The notes: a model not told the origin generated them from the sequence alone. Shown: positions 16,148 to 25,604, counted from the stretch's first letter. The stretch is DNA of 64,000 bases from Luteibacter mycovicinus (GCF_000745235.1 NZ_JQNL01000001.1:1798001-1862000), one strand, 5' to 3'. A program made the numbers and translations.

Positions 16148-19100
16148 ATGCAGCACCACACCCGTTCCACCGCCCCGGCACGCCGCAAGCTCGCCCTTGC
16201 CGTCGCCTTCGCGGTCACCGCCGGCGCCGCCGGTGGCGCGCTCGCACAGAGCAACGCCACCGGCTCGATTTTCGGTTCCGCCACACCGGGCGATGTCGTC
16301 CATATCGAAAGCAAGGACACCGGCCTGCGCCGCGATATCACCGTCGATTCGGGCGGTCGCTATCGCGCCAACTCGCTGCCGATCGGCACTTACGACGTCA
16401 CCCTGATACACGCTGGCACGACCGTCGATTCGCACAAGGGCGTACAGACCCAGATCAGCCAGGGTACCGACGTTTCATTCTCAGCCGCGCCGGCGGGCAG
16501 CGATGCGACCAGCCTCGGCGGCGTGCAGGTCACCGCCAACGCGCTGCCGAGCATCGACGTCAGCTCGGTCGACTCGCGCACGGTGCTCACCGCCGATCAG
16601 CTGTCCAAGCTGCCCATCGCGCGCACGTCGATCAGCTCGGTCGCTCTGCTCGCACCGGGCACCACGCCCGCGGCACGCGGCTACGGCAACGCGCTCTCGT
16701 TCGGCGGCTCGTCCGCTTCCGAGAACGCTTACTACATCAACGGTTTTCAGGTCACCAATCCGCTGACCGGCGTCAGCTCGCGCCAGCTGCCCTACGACGC
16801 GATCGATCAGGAGCAGGTGCTGATCGGTGGTTACGGTGCGGAGTACGGCCGCTCGACCGGTGGCGTGATCAACGTCGTATCGAAGCGCGGCACGAACGAG
16901 TGGAAGGGCGACATCCAGGTCCTGTGGTCGCCCTCCAGCCTGCAACAGACGCCGCGCAGCATTTACCAGACGGATGGCACGCTGTTCCAGAAGGGCAACC
17001 CCTATGTCCAGCGCAATCAGGACAACCTGCAGTATTCCGGGTCCATCGGCGGCGCACTGGTCAAGGACAAGCTCTTCATCTTCGCCGCGGCGGACTGGAT
17101 CAAGCAGACGGGCGACTACACCGGCCCGAACACGGTCAGCGACCAGGAACGCGACACGGCCAAAACCACGCGTTGGCTGACCAAGCTGGACTGGAACATC
17201 ACCGACAACAACATCCTCGAGCTGACCGGCATCGGCGACAGCGAAACGACGGATGCATCGATCTTCGGCTACAGCTACCAGACCGGCCAGGGCGCGTATC
17301 TCGGTCACCAGTACACCAAGAACTACAACGGAACGCAGACGAACGGCACGCCAGGCGGCGATACCTACATCGCTCACTACACCGGCTACCTTACTGACGA
17401 TCTCACGATCAACGGCATGTACGGCAGAGCGCATTCCGATCATGAGCAGGATATCAATGGCGCTTCCGGCATCGCATGTCCCTCCATCACCGACGCGCGA
17501 GTGGAGTTCGCCAGCAACAAGCAGACGGGTTGCACCGTAGGCTCGAGCACGATTCTCTATCCGGGTTCGAAGGACAGCACGAAGGGCTGGAGTGCGAACA
17601 TCGAATGGCGGGTCGGAGACCACGATCTGCGCGCCGGCGTCGACAACTACGTGCTTCGCGCGACGTGGGGCGCCGTGCCGGTGGGCGGCACTTCCTACAC
17701 CTACAACGATGTCGGTGATGGAAGCTCCATCCAGCAGCGGCTCATCAATCTGGGCCTCGACCCGAGCCTGTACAACCCGGCGAACTTCCCCAACGGCTAC
17801 TACGTCGAATCCACCGCCCTTTCGACGGGCGCTTCGGCGCGGACCAATCAACGCTCGCAATTCGTCGAGGACAACTGGCAGATCACCGACCGCTGGCACT
17901 CGTACGTCGGCCTGCGCAATGAGCAGTTCTCGAACTACAACGGCCTCGGCCAGGCCTACGCGCGCTCTCGTCATCAGCTCGATCCCCGCCTGGGCGTTTC
18001 ATGGGACGTGTACGGTGACAGTTCACTGAAGGTGTACGCCAATGCCGGTCGCTACCATCTCGGGCTGCCGACGTCGGTGGCGGTTCGTGGCGCCGGCCCC
18101 TCGACGTACCCATCCAACATCTACAGCTTCACGGGTATCGACCCGACAACGGGCATACCGACCGGTCTCGGCACAGGCGCCTATTCCGGCACCTATTACC
18201 TGAATGGCGCGAATGGCACGCCGCCCGATGCCAAAACGGTATCGTCCCGCCAGCTGCATTCGTACTACCAGGACGAGTACATCGCAGGCTTCGACAAGCA
18301 GCTCGGGGACACGTGGGTCGTCGGCGCAAAGGCCATGTACCGCAAACTGCGCAGCCTGATCGACGACACCTGCGATTCCGCACCACTTCAGGCCTGGGGC
18401 GATGCCAACGGACTCGGCGATCAGGTGGCTGCCGGTATCGCCCGCAGCACGGGCTGCTGGCTGTACAACCCGGGCCGCGCGAATACCTTCGTGGTTTCGC
18501 CGTCCGACGGTCAGTATCTCGACATTCCGCTATCCGCCAAGGACATCGGCGAGCCGAAGCCGAAGCGCTCCTATTACATGCTCGACCTGTACGCGGAGCA
18601 TCAGTTCGCCGACAAGTGGTACGGCAAGATCGACTACACGTACTCGCGCAGCTACGGTAACTCCGAGGGCCAGCTGGACTCGAACATCGTGCAGGCCGAC
18701 GTGTCCACCACGGAAAGCTGGGACTTCCCGGCGATCATGGAAAACACCAACGGCGATCTGCCGAACGATCACAAGCATCAGCTCCGTGTGTACGGCACCT
18801 ACGTACTCTCTGACGATTGGCAGTTCTCGACCGTTACCCGCGTGAGTTCGGGCGCACCGATCAGCTGCCTGGGGACCCGTCCCCTTTCCGTGGGTGGCGA
18901 TCCGTACGGCTATGGTGCCAACTACTTCTGGTGCAATGGCGAACCTTCGCCGCGCGGATCCAGGGGCCGTACGCCGTGGACGTACACGATGGACGTGAGC
19001 GCAGCCTGGAAGCCGGCATTCGCCGAACACAAGCTGTCCTTCACCGTCGACGTATTCAACCTGCTCGGCAAGCAGGAAGTGACGCAGGTGTACGAGACGG

Positions 19101-19204
19101 GCGAGACGGCATCCGGTCTCCCCAACCCGCAGTACAAGCGCGCACGCTCCTTCCAGGACCCGCGTTACGTCCGCCTCGGCGCGCGTTACGACTTCACGCT
19201 CTGA
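16148..19204 (+). CDS. Oar-like TonB-dependent outer-membrane receptor 1 (1018 aa)
   Basis: Outer-membrane beta-barrel transporter energised by TonB-ExbBD. A signal peptide ends at ALA, residue 33. A carboxypeptidase-regulatory-like domain (about 35-110) comes first, then the plug (about 120-240, with GGYGAEYGRSTGGVINVVSKRGTN split over its end), then the barrel ending in RYDFTL. The ATG at 16148 follows AGGAGG by 9 bases; upstream in-frame ATGs lack such a site. It is adjacent to a second receptor of the same architecture. No classical siderophore receptor partner or FUR box was seen. The substrate is unknown; family members are associated with peptide, protein or carbohydrate uptake and with surface adhesion. 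Confidence 0.92.
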   Translation: MQHHTRSTAPARRKLALAVAFAVTAGAAGGALAQSNATGSIFGSATPGDVVHIESKDTGLRRDITVDSGGRYRANSLPIGTYDVTLIHAGTTVDSHKGVQTQISQGTDVSFSAAPAGSDATSLGGVQVTANALPSIDVSSVDSRTVLTADQLSKLPIARTSISSVALLAPGTTPAARGYGNALSFGGSSASENAYYINGFQVTNPLTGVSSRQLPYDAIDQEQVLIGGYGAEYGRSTGGVINVVSKRGTNEWKGDIQVLWSPSSLQQTPRSIYQTDGTLFQKGNPYVQRNQDNLQYSGSIGGALVKDKLFIFAAADWIKQTGDYTGPNTVSDQERDTAKTTRWLTKLDWNITDNNILELTGIGDSETTDASIFGYSYQTGQGAYLGHQYTKNYNGTQTNGTPGGDTYIAHYTGYLTDDLTINGMYGRAHSDHEQDINGASGIACPSITDARVEFASNKQTGCTVGSSTILYPGSKDSTKGWSANIEWRVGDHDLRAGVDNYVLRATWGAVPVGGTSYTYNDVGDGSSIQQRLINLGLDPSLYNPANFPNGYYVESTALSTGASARTNQRSQFVEDNWQITDRWHSYVGLRNEQFSNYNGLGQAYARSRHQLDPRLGVSWDVYGDSSLKVYANAGRYHLGLPTSVAVRGAGPSTYPSNIYSFTGIDPTTGIPTGLGTGAYSGTYYLNGANGTPPDAKTVSSRQLHSYYQDEYIAGFDKQLGDTWVVGAKAMYRKLRSLIDDTCDSAPLQAWGDANGLGDQVAAGIARSTGCWLYNPGRANTFVVSPSDGQYLDIPLSAKDIGEPKPKRSYYMLDLYAEHQFADKWYGKIDYTYSRSYGNSEGQLDSNIVQADVSTTESWDFPAIMENTNGDLPNDHKHQLRVYGTYVLSDDWQFSTVTRVSSGAPISCLGTRPLSVGGDPYGYGANYFWCNGEPSPRGSRGRTPWTYTMDVSAAWKPAFAEHKLSFTVDVFNLLGKQEVTQVYETGETASGLPNPQYKRARSFQDPRYVRLGARYDFTL

Positions 19205-19249
19205 TCCGATAACGACATAACAACAAAAGAAGCAGTTTCCCCGGATATT

Positions 19250-19277
19250 GGCCGCTCTTACCGAGCGGCCTTTTTTT
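19250..19277 (+). terminator. Rho-independent terminator of receptor 1
   Basis: Stem GGCCGCTC / GAGCGGCC with a 5-base loop followed by seven T residues, 45 bases past the stop. Confidence 0.9.
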
Positions 19278-19714
19278 ATATGGAAGCCGACTGAAAGCCG
19301 GTTGAAAGCTGAAAACGCCTCGCAAGGCTTACGCAGAATTCTGCTTTGATGAAACTTGTTTCATCCACGCGATAACGTCGTCGACGTGTTCTTACGTGCG
19401 TACACGGACGAACGCCCGCCCGGACGCGGATGCATGTTTTTGCGCACGCGCAAGACCCTTGCGATTCGACCGCGCACAAGCGGGGCAAGGTATTTCGTTC
19501 ATGCAACTCCCCTTGAGTGCATCCCTCGCTGCGCCTTAGCTTCGCCGTGCTTGTTGCGGTTTCGTTAAGTCGCACATGCGGTGTTTCGATGCGGAGGATG
19601 TCGACACCACCAAGGGGCCCGGACGGCCATTTCGATTGAGTCACGACTCCGCGACCGCCCTCTGCCGACGGCGGCGCGGCTTGAAGCATTTGGCCAGTGG
19701 CCGGGGAGATCTAC
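19278..19714. other. Intergenic region before TonB receptor 2
   Basis: No gene supported. The left end has short GAAAGC-type repeats (three within about 35 bases near 19289-19315). The receptor ribosome site GGGGAGA is at 19703-19709. An antisense ORF of 137 codons (19276-19689) starts and ends outside any recognisable signals and is taken as spurious. Confidence 0.4.
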
Positions 19715-22700
19715 ATGCAGCTGCGTCATTCATCGGACCGCTCACGGCGGCGTTCGCTTTCGCTCGCCATCGCGGTCGGGCTCGGCATCGTCAGCGCCGC
19801 GTCGTTCGCACAGAGCACCGTCGGCGGTGTCTACGGCACGGCGGACGCCGGTGCCCAGGTCACCGCCGTCAACAACGGCAGCGGCCTCAGCCGCAGCGCC
19901 ACCGTCGGTAGCGACGGCCGCTTCAACATTTCGTCGCTGCCGCCGGGCGATTACAAGATCACCTCGACCACCGGCGGTCAGAGCACGACGCGCACGATCA
20001 CCATCGTCGCGGGCCAGGGCTTCAACCTCAACCTCGCCGCACCCGCTGCCACCGCTGGCGCACAGGACCTGACCACTGTCTCGGTGACGGCCAACGCGCT
20101 GCCGCCGATCGACATCACGTCCAGTCAGACCAACACGGTGATGACGGCCGAACAGATCAAGCAGCTGCCGCTGGCTCGTAACCAGACGGCCGTGGCGCTT
20201 CTCGCGCCGGGCGCGACCAAGGGCGACAGCGCCTTCGGCAACCTGGCCTCGTTCGGCGGCGCTTCGGTTGCCGAGAACAGCTATTACGTCAACGGTTTCA
20301 ACGTCACCAACTTCTTCCAGAGCCTGACCTACGCGCAGGTGCCGTTCGAGGCCATCGACCAGGAAGAGATCCAGGACGGCGGTTACGGCGCCGAGTACGG
20401 CAACTCCACCGGCGGCGTGATCTCGGTCAACACCAAGCGCGGTACCAACGAGTGGAAGGGCGGTATCGACTTCACCTGGAACCCGTACCAGCTGCAGGCC
20501 AACCAGCCGAATATCTACCTGCAGAACGGCGCGCTCAACCAGAACAACCGCCACAACAGCAACTACGTGATCGGTAACAACGGCAGCGGCAACGCGACCG
20601 ACTTCGGCCAGCGCTGGAACGCCTGGCTCGGCGGCCCGCTGATCAAGGACAAGCTGTTCATGTTCGCCCTCGTCGGCGGTACGCGCACGGCGGACGAGCA
20701 TTATGGCGACGCCACCGGTGGCGGCAGCTTCAACAAGACCACGATCAAGGACCCGCGCTACCTGGTCAAGCTCGACTGGAACATCAACGAGAGCAACATC
20801 CTCGAATACACCGGCTTCAGCGACACGAGCACCACGCAGCAGAGCATCTACGGCTACAACTACGACGAAAACGGCCAGCCGCATCGTGGCGACTACCTCG
20901 GTCAGCAGTACGACAAGACCGGCGGCATGAACAACATCCTGAAGTACACCAGCTACATCACGGATGACTTCACGATCTCTGCGCAGTATGGCAAGAGCAC
21001 CAACAAGCGCGTCGAGCGCGCCACCACCGCCGATGGCACGGTCGAAGAGTACGATGGCGACATCTATAACGCCGTCAACTCGCCGGGCTGCCCGACGATC
21101 GTCGACCAGCGCTCGCCGGTCGTGGCCGGCTCGGTGCCTGCCGCGCCGCATTGCTCGTTCACCTCTGCGGGCGAACTCACCACGCCGAATGGCGAAGACA
21201 AGCGCAATGCCGGTCGCATCGACTTCGAATATCACATCGGCGATCACGAGCTGAAGGCCGGCTGGGCACGCGACCATTTCACAACCGACACGGGTACGGC
21301 GTACGAGGGCGGCTCGATCTACACGTACCAGCCGATCCCCGAAGACATCCTGGGTCATACCCCGGGCATCGACCCGGCGGACAACGTGGTCAAGCAGGCG
21401 GTGTTCGCCACGGGCGCGAAGGTCGGCATCACGCAGAAGTCCTACTACCTGCAGGACAACTGGCACATCACGGACAACTTCGTCGCACGTATCGGTGTGC
21501 GTAACGACGGCTTCAACAACACCAACAGCCTCGGCCAGACCTATGTCAGCCAGGTGCACAGCTGGCAGCCGCGACTCGGTTTCTCGTGGGACGTCCACGG
21601 CGACTCAACGCTGAAGGTCTACGGCAGCGCCGGCGACTACTCGCTGCCGCTGGACGGCAACGTGGCCCTGCGCGGCGCGGCCGCCTCGCTGTACCAGATC
21701 CGCTACTTCAGCTACACGGGTATCGATCCGGTCACCGGCGCGCCGACGGGCCTGGGTCCGGTCTCCGACGCCTACGCGGCCGCCAACCCGGCACGTGCCG
21801 TGACCCAGTACGCCAACGGCGAAGCCGGTGTCGTGCCGAACCCGGGCGCCGTCGCCACCAAGGACCTGAAGCCGTTCAAGCAGCGCGAGTTCATCCTCGG
21901 TGCCGAACAGCAGGTGGCCGACTGGACGTTCGGCGCCAAGGCGATCTACCGGAAGATCCTCACGGGTATCGACGACTCCTGCGACTTCCGTCCGATCGCC
22001 GCGGCCGCCAATGCGCAGTACGGCCTGAACCTCGACACCACCAGCCTGTCGCCGGCGGCGGCGAACGTACCGGGTTGCTACATCTTCAACCCGGGCAGCT
22101 CGGTGACCCTGCGCACGCCGGTCGATGCGACCGGTACGCTGTACGACATCCACCTGCCGGGCTCGGCCGTGGGCGAGCCGAGCTACAAGCGCTCTTACAT
22201 GGCGATGCAGCTGACCGCCGAGCGCAACTTCGACAACACCTGGTACATGAAGGCGTCGTACGTGTGGTCGCACACCCGTGGCAACTCGGAAGGTGGCGTC
22301 GACTCGTCCAACGGCCAGGCCGACACCGGCACGACCGAGCTGTTCGACTATCCGGAGATCATGGCCGGCTCGAACGGTTACCTCCCGAACGATCGCAAGC
22401 ACACCTTCAAGATCTATGGCGCCTGGCAGATCAACAACCAGTGGCTCGTCGGCGCGAACGGCATCCTGCAGACCGGTCGTCCGGAAAACTGCTACGGCCT
22501 GAACCCGATCGACGGCACCATCGGTGGCTACGGTGGCGGCGCTTATCTCTACTGCAGCGGCATGGTCGTGAAGCGTGGCTCGGTGGGTCGCACGCCGACG
22601 TACTGGAACATCGACCTCAACGCGACCTATAAGCCGGAATGGGCGAAGGGCGTGACGATCTCGGCCAACGTGTTCAACATCTTCAACAAGCAGCACACCA

Positions 22701-22828
22701 CCTCGATCAACGAAGTGGGTGAGGACAACAACGGCAATTCGCTGTCCGACACCACGTACAAGATCCCGACCAGCTTCCAGCAGCCGCGTTACGTGCAGCT
22801 GTCGGCCGAGTACGACTTCTCGCTTTAA
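19715..22828 (+). CDS. Oar-like TonB-dependent outer-membrane receptor 2 (1037 aa)
   Basis: Paralogue of the preceding receptor with the same order: signal peptide (to about residue 32, SFA-QS), carboxypeptidase-regulatory-like domain (about 35-105), plug with GGYGAEYGNSTGGVI, and a large barrel ending RYVQLSAEYDFSL. Shared motifs such as FNI/FNLxxKQ near the C-terminus and CYGLNP-like loops show common descent. The start MQLRHSS follows GGGGAGA; six codons further upstream is an in-frame ATG without such a site. It carries its own terminator and so probably its own promoter, giving scope for differential expression of the two receptors. The substrate is unknown. Confidence 0.92.
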   Translation: MQLRHSSDRSRRRSLSLAIAVGLGIVSAASFAQSTVGGVYGTADAGAQVTAVNNGSGLSRSATVGSDGRFNISSLPPGDYKITSTTGGQSTTRTITIVAGQGFNLNLAAPAATAGAQDLTTVSVTANALPPIDITSSQTNTVMTAEQIKQLPLARNQTAVALLAPGATKGDSAFGNLASFGGASVAENSYYVNGFNVTNFFQSLTYAQVPFEAIDQEEIQDGGYGAEYGNSTGGVISVNTKRGTNEWKGGIDFTWNPYQLQANQPNIYLQNGALNQNNRHNSNYVIGNNGSGNATDFGQRWNAWLGGPLIKDKLFMFALVGGTRTADEHYGDATGGGSFNKTTIKDPRYLVKLDWNINESNILEYTGFSDTSTTQQSIYGYNYDENGQPHRGDYLGQQYDKTGGMNNILKYTSYITDDFTISAQYGKSTNKRVERATTADGTVEEYDGDIYNAVNSPGCPTIVDQRSPVVAGSVPAAPHCSFTSAGELTTPNGEDKRNAGRIDFEYHIGDHELKAGWARDHFTTDTGTAYEGGSIYTYQPIPEDILGHTPGIDPADNVVKQAVFATGAKVGITQKSYYLQDNWHITDNFVARIGVRNDGFNNTNSLGQTYVSQVHSWQPRLGFSWDVHGDSTLKVYGSAGDYSLPLDGNVALRGAAASLYQIRYFSYTGIDPVTGAPTGLGPVSDAYAAANPARAVTQYANGEAGVVPNPGAVATKDLKPFKQREFILGAEQQVADWTFGAKAIYRKILTGIDDSCDFRPIAAAANAQYGLNLDTTSLSPAAANVPGCYIFNPGSSVTLRTPVDATGTLYDIHLPGSAVGEPSYKRSYMAMQLTAERNFDNTWYMKASYVWSHTRGNSEGGVDSSNGQADTGTTELFDYPEIMAGSNGYLPNDRKHTFKIYGAWQINNQWLVGANGILQTGRPENCYGLNPIDGTIGGYGGGAYLYCSGMVVKRGSVGRTPTYWNIDLNATYKPEWAKGVTISANVFNIFNKQHTTSINEVGEDNNGNSLSDTTYKIPTSFQQPRYVQLSAEYDFSL

Positions 22829-22896
22829 GCTCCACCACAAGAAGACAGGGCGCGCGTTCCTCCCGGACGCGCCGCCTTGCAAATCTCCCCGGAATC

Positions 22897-22925
22897 GCCG
22901 CCTGCTCCCACGGGCGGCTTTTTTT
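22897..22925 (+). terminator. Rho-independent terminator of receptor 2
   Basis: GCCGCC / GGCGGC stem with a 10-base loop directly followed by a seven-T run, about 70 bases past the stop. Confidence 0.85.
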
Positions 22926-22930
22926 CTCTA

Positions 22931-22955
22931 GCGGGAGCCAACCCTGTTGGCGAAT
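22931..22955 (+). repeat. Degenerate REP-like element, left edge of islet
   Basis: GCGGGAGCCAACCCTGTTGG then CGAAT. It matches the element at 24051 (GTAGGAGCCAGCCCTGCTGG then CGATT) in the same orientation with four or so substitutions. Confidence 0.6.
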
Positions 22956-22964
22956 GCTCTTAGA

Positions 22965-23561
22965 TCAGTGTTCCAAACGCTGTTCCATCAGTGTTGTTCC
23001 AGAAAAATAGCTATCGATGAATTCATTCACATGGTCAACCTGTTCACGCAACTTTGAAGCACTCTTGGCTGCAACGGTGGGAACATCAATTTTAGACCGG
23101 CCACCCGCATAGTCCGGGACATCTTGGTAGGTTTTCGGCAAGGCTTCGGCGACCAGTAGCACGGCATTCGCGTCAGTGAGAAAGACGCGAGCACTCACTG
23201 CGTAGTAAAGAACAAGCCGCGCAATTTCCTCCAAGCGTTCAGCAGGTTTCATACCACCAATCCGCTCGACTCCTCCGCAGGCGAGCTCAACCGCTGGCCA
23301 GTATGGAGGCATGATTGATCCGTCACTTCGAAGGCTCGCGTACATCGAAGGAAGCGTCTCCTGGCATTCTTTTATCACATCCTCATATTCGTCCTCCTCA
23401 AAACTTACGCTGTCAATCCGCGCATCTACGGGCTGCCCAACCAACTCTCGAGCAACGCTCTCTAGATAGACAGTTAGCTCTTTACTGCTCATCGATAGGG
23501 GACGACCAACAATTAGCCTATTGGCAATCGTGAAATCAGCGAGTTTGCTTAAATCATTCAT
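22965..23561 (-). CDS. Hypothetical protein in AT-richer islet (198 aa)
   Basis: Not recognised. It is soluble, acidic and probably mostly helical, with no signal peptide or membrane segment. Notable stretches are an acidic block around SFEEDEYEDVIKECQE, a central Gly/Pro turn (ACGGVERIGGMKPAER) and a helical C-terminus. Base composition is clearly lower in G+C than the neighbours and codon use includes many A/T-ending codons, consistent with recent acquisition. ATG codons at 23573, 23567 and 23561 are all in frame; the last is chosen because GGAG lies 6 bases upstream, while the first has only GGGGAT close by. It sits between two REP-like direct repeats with the next small gene on the same strand. 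Confidence 0.65.
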   Translation of the reverse strand: MNDLSKLADFTIANRLIVGRPLSMSSKELTVYLESVARELVGQPVDARIDSVSFEEDEYEDVIKECQETLPSMYASLRSDGSIMPPYWPAVELACGGVERIGGMKPAERLEEIARLVLYYAVSARVFLTDANAVLLVAEALPKTYQDVPDYAGGRSKIDVPTVAAKSASKLREQVDHVNEFIDSYFSGTTLMEQRLEH

Positions 23562-23745
23562 GATCATCTCCATTGATCCCCTGCGACCGCATTATCGTCT
23601 GAGCAAATCCATTCTCTTGCTCTGCCAAATGAAATATTTGATCTGTTTATACGTGTATTAGGCAGTTCGCATCCAAGCCATTGATTTCTCCTCTTCTAAA
23701 GATCGCGAGGCACGCTCCGTAACTCGAACCTCCATGTGTTCCTGC

Positions 23746-24030
23746 TCAGACTCTGTCCCACTCAATCTTCGCGTGCGCCCGCGATGCGCACTGCGCACCC
23801 GTCGTAATCAACGTACCGACGCCACCGAGCGCAAGCAACGTGCGCCGCCGCTCAGGAATCTCGTCCTCCTGTAACGACTCCACAAGCAAATCGGTAATGG
23901 CCCGCGCGTACTGCAACAACTCGGTAGCATCGTTCAACAGCGCGTTGACACTCGCCTCGGGGTCAACGCGAAAACTCCCCTCACCAACCGCTCGGTACTT
24001 TTCTATCGATACCTCCTTAATCTGCCGCAT
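23746..24030 (-). CDS. Small hypothetical protein in islet (94 aa)
   Basis: Not firmly recognised. Its layout is a short variable N-terminus, then LLNDATELLQYARAITDLL, then RRRTLLALGGVGTLITTGAQ. This resembles the small DUF3077/DUF6124-type proteins common in Pseudomonas and Xanthomonadales, but that is a shape match only. No membrane segment is certain, although the ALGGVGTLITTGA stretch is apolar. The ATG at 24030 lacks a ribosome site, whereas a perfect AAGGAGGT at 24011-24018 lies just inside the ORF with no ATG, GTG or TTG at usable spacing, so the start is uncertain. Confidence 0.5.
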   Translation of the reverse strand: MRQIKEVSIEKYRAVGEGSFRVDPEASVNALLNDATELLQYARAITDLLVESLQEDEIPERRRTLLALGGVGTLITTGAQCASRAHAKIEWDRV

Positions 24031-24050
24031 ATTGCGGTGACATCGCTCTG

Positions 24051-24075
24051 GTAGGAGCCAGCCCTGCTGGCGATT
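24051..24075 (+). repeat. REP element, right edge of islet
   Basis: GTAG-headed REP with a short imperfect palindrome (GCCAGCCC-TGCTGGC). It is a direct-orientation copy of the degenerate element at 22931, so the two bracket the islet genes. Confidence 0.7.
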
Positions 24076-24076
24076 C

Positions 24077-24575
24077 ACTCCGCCCTGAGTTGTGGCACGC
24101 CAAAACGCAAAGGCGTGCCACCATCGCTCGCACGATGAGCCTCATCGGCCTGTCCGTGACCGGACGCCGGGGGGTGTGTTCAAGAAGTGGTTCGCAACGC
24201 CAGTCGCTGTCTTGCGGCCACACGGCAACGCGCCGGATAGCTACGGCAAGAAAAAACTCAACTGACAACGGCAGGCGCCGCGGTTCTTCAACCGTGTCTG
24301 CGAGATCGGCAGACGGCCCGGTAACCGTTGAGGGGAGTGCCGCCGGGAAGCGGCACGCGTGAGAATGCCTTAGTATTTGGCATAGCCATGGTCAACCTTC
24401 TGCGTTGATTAGGGTCAGCGGACCTTGTGGTGCGTCAACACCCCTGGTCCGCGCTTCTCACCGCTTTGAGCGATGGTTGCCTGCGACGCGTGGATCGCTA
24501 CTCCGCAGGCAACGGATACAAGCTAGCAAAAACGATTGCCGGTTGTCTTGAGAATCTGGACCGATTTCGCAATCG
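24077..24575. other. Hairpin-rich intergenic region
   Basis: No confident gene. Perfect stems include GTGGCACGCC / GGCGTGCCAC (24092-24121), GTCTGC / GCAGAC (24296-24314), GTGCCGC / GCGGCAC (24337-24356), GCGGACC / GGTCCGC (about 24418-24452) and TTGCCTGCG / CGCAGGCAA (24477-24512). A 29-codon frame from GTG 24176 to TGA 24265 (starting MFKKWFATPV, ending SYGKKKLN) lies inside. This might be a structured RNA or a decayed element; nothing is recognised. Confidence 0.35.
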
Positions 24576-25475
24576 TCAGCGTTCGCCAACGGGGTTGGCT
24601 ATCACCGGGGCGCGTGCCCAGCGTGGACTGAGGACGAAGACGACGACACCCGCGAGCATCACCGCGATGCCGAGCCATACGCCGGATGCGAAGTGCTCGT
24701 CGAAGACCAGCCACGACGTGGCGATGCCGGAGACCGGGACCAGGAGCGACAGCAGAGACACCGTCGCTGCTGGATAGGTCTTCATCAACGTGTTCCAGAT
24801 GAAGTAGCCGAAGATCGTCGTGACGTATGCCTGAAACAGAATGGAGCCTACGGCGGGCAAGGCGATGCCGTGACTCAGCACGACGAACGGAGCCGAGCCA
24901 CGCACTAGCCATGTCAGCAGGAGCAGTGCCGGGGCGGAGAACGCGCTCGACCAGACGATGAAGGCGAGCATATCGGCGGGTTTGTGTCGTTTCACGATCA
25001 GATTGCAGACGCTCCAGCTGACCGCGGCGAGCAATACCAGCAGCACGCCACGCGTCGTCACCGTTCCTTCCGTATAGCTAACTACGAGCAGCAAACCACC
25101 GCCGGCCAGCACCATGCCCGCAACTTGCGGTGCGCGAATGCGTTCTCCAAGCACTGCGGCGCTGAGCAACAGCGTAAAGAACGCACTGAACTGAAGCACC
25201 AGCGACGACAGCCCCGGTGACATGCCCTGCGACATCGCGAGGTTGACCACGAACCATAGCCCCACGCCGAACAAAACGCCGTAGATGGCGACGGCGCTCA
25301 AGGGAACATCGACCGGCCGACGAACGAAGAAAACCAGCGGCAACGCCGTCATCAGAAATCGCAGCGCGGTGAGGAGAAACGGGTCGAGGTCACGCAGGCC
25401 GGCTTCGATCACCGAAAAATTACTACCCCAGATCACCGTCACCAGCGCGCCGAGCATCAGATCGCGCACTCGCAT
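24576..25475 (-). CDS. EamA-family (DMT) metabolite exporter (299 aa)
   Basis: Inner-membrane permease of the drug/metabolite transporter superfamily. Ten predicted membrane segments are arranged as two EamA repeats (residues about 1-140 and 145-285). The opening VIWGSNFSVIEAGL and the LxALRF and PVSG...WLVFDE motifs are typical of the EamA/YdeD-like group that exports amino acids or their derivatives such as cysteine or O-acetylserine. GGAA precedes the ATG by about 10 bases. It is followed by the hairpin-rich gap and lies 129 bp downstream of the AMP nucleosidase gene on the same strand. The substrate cannot be told from sequence. Confidence 0.88.
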   Translation of the reverse strand: MRVRDLMLGALVTVIWGSNFSVIEAGLRDLDPFLLTALRFLMTALPLVFFVRRPVDVPLSAVAIYGVLFGVGLWFVVNLAMSQGMSPGLSSLVLQFSAFFTLLLSAAVLGERIRAPQVAGMVLAGGGLLLVVSYTEGTVTTRGVLLVLLAAVSWSVCNLIVKRHKPADMLAFIVWSSAFSAPALLLLTWLVRGSAPFVVLSHGIALPAVGSILFQAYVTTIFGYFIWNTLMKTYPAATVSLLSLLVPVSGIATSWLVFDEHFASGVWLGIAVMLAGVVVFVLSPRWARAPVIANPVGER

Positions 25476-25604
25476 GGCCGTCGTTCCTTCTGAGGTGGGG
25501 AAGCCGACCCTAAAGGAGGCGACCGATGACCGGAATACGATTATTCTGAAATTTCGCCCCGGGATCGTCTAGCGTGATCGCCTCGTCCTTTTCTTCCGAC
25601 GACG

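Noticed and set aside
15839..16435. 198-codon minus-strand ORF before TonB receptor 1
   Set aside because: It overlaps the receptor signal peptide and plug region on the opposite strand and shows shadow composition.
22965..24030. Toxin-antitoxin or defence pair in the islet
   Set aside because: The two genes are separated by about 180 bp, lack recognisable toxin, nuclease or DNA-binding motifs, and differ in size and style from known pairs.
24017..24268. 83-codon minus-strand ORF reading through the REP at 24051
   Set aside because: Its C-terminal part is translated REP sequence (AGLAPTRA), a common spurious annotation.
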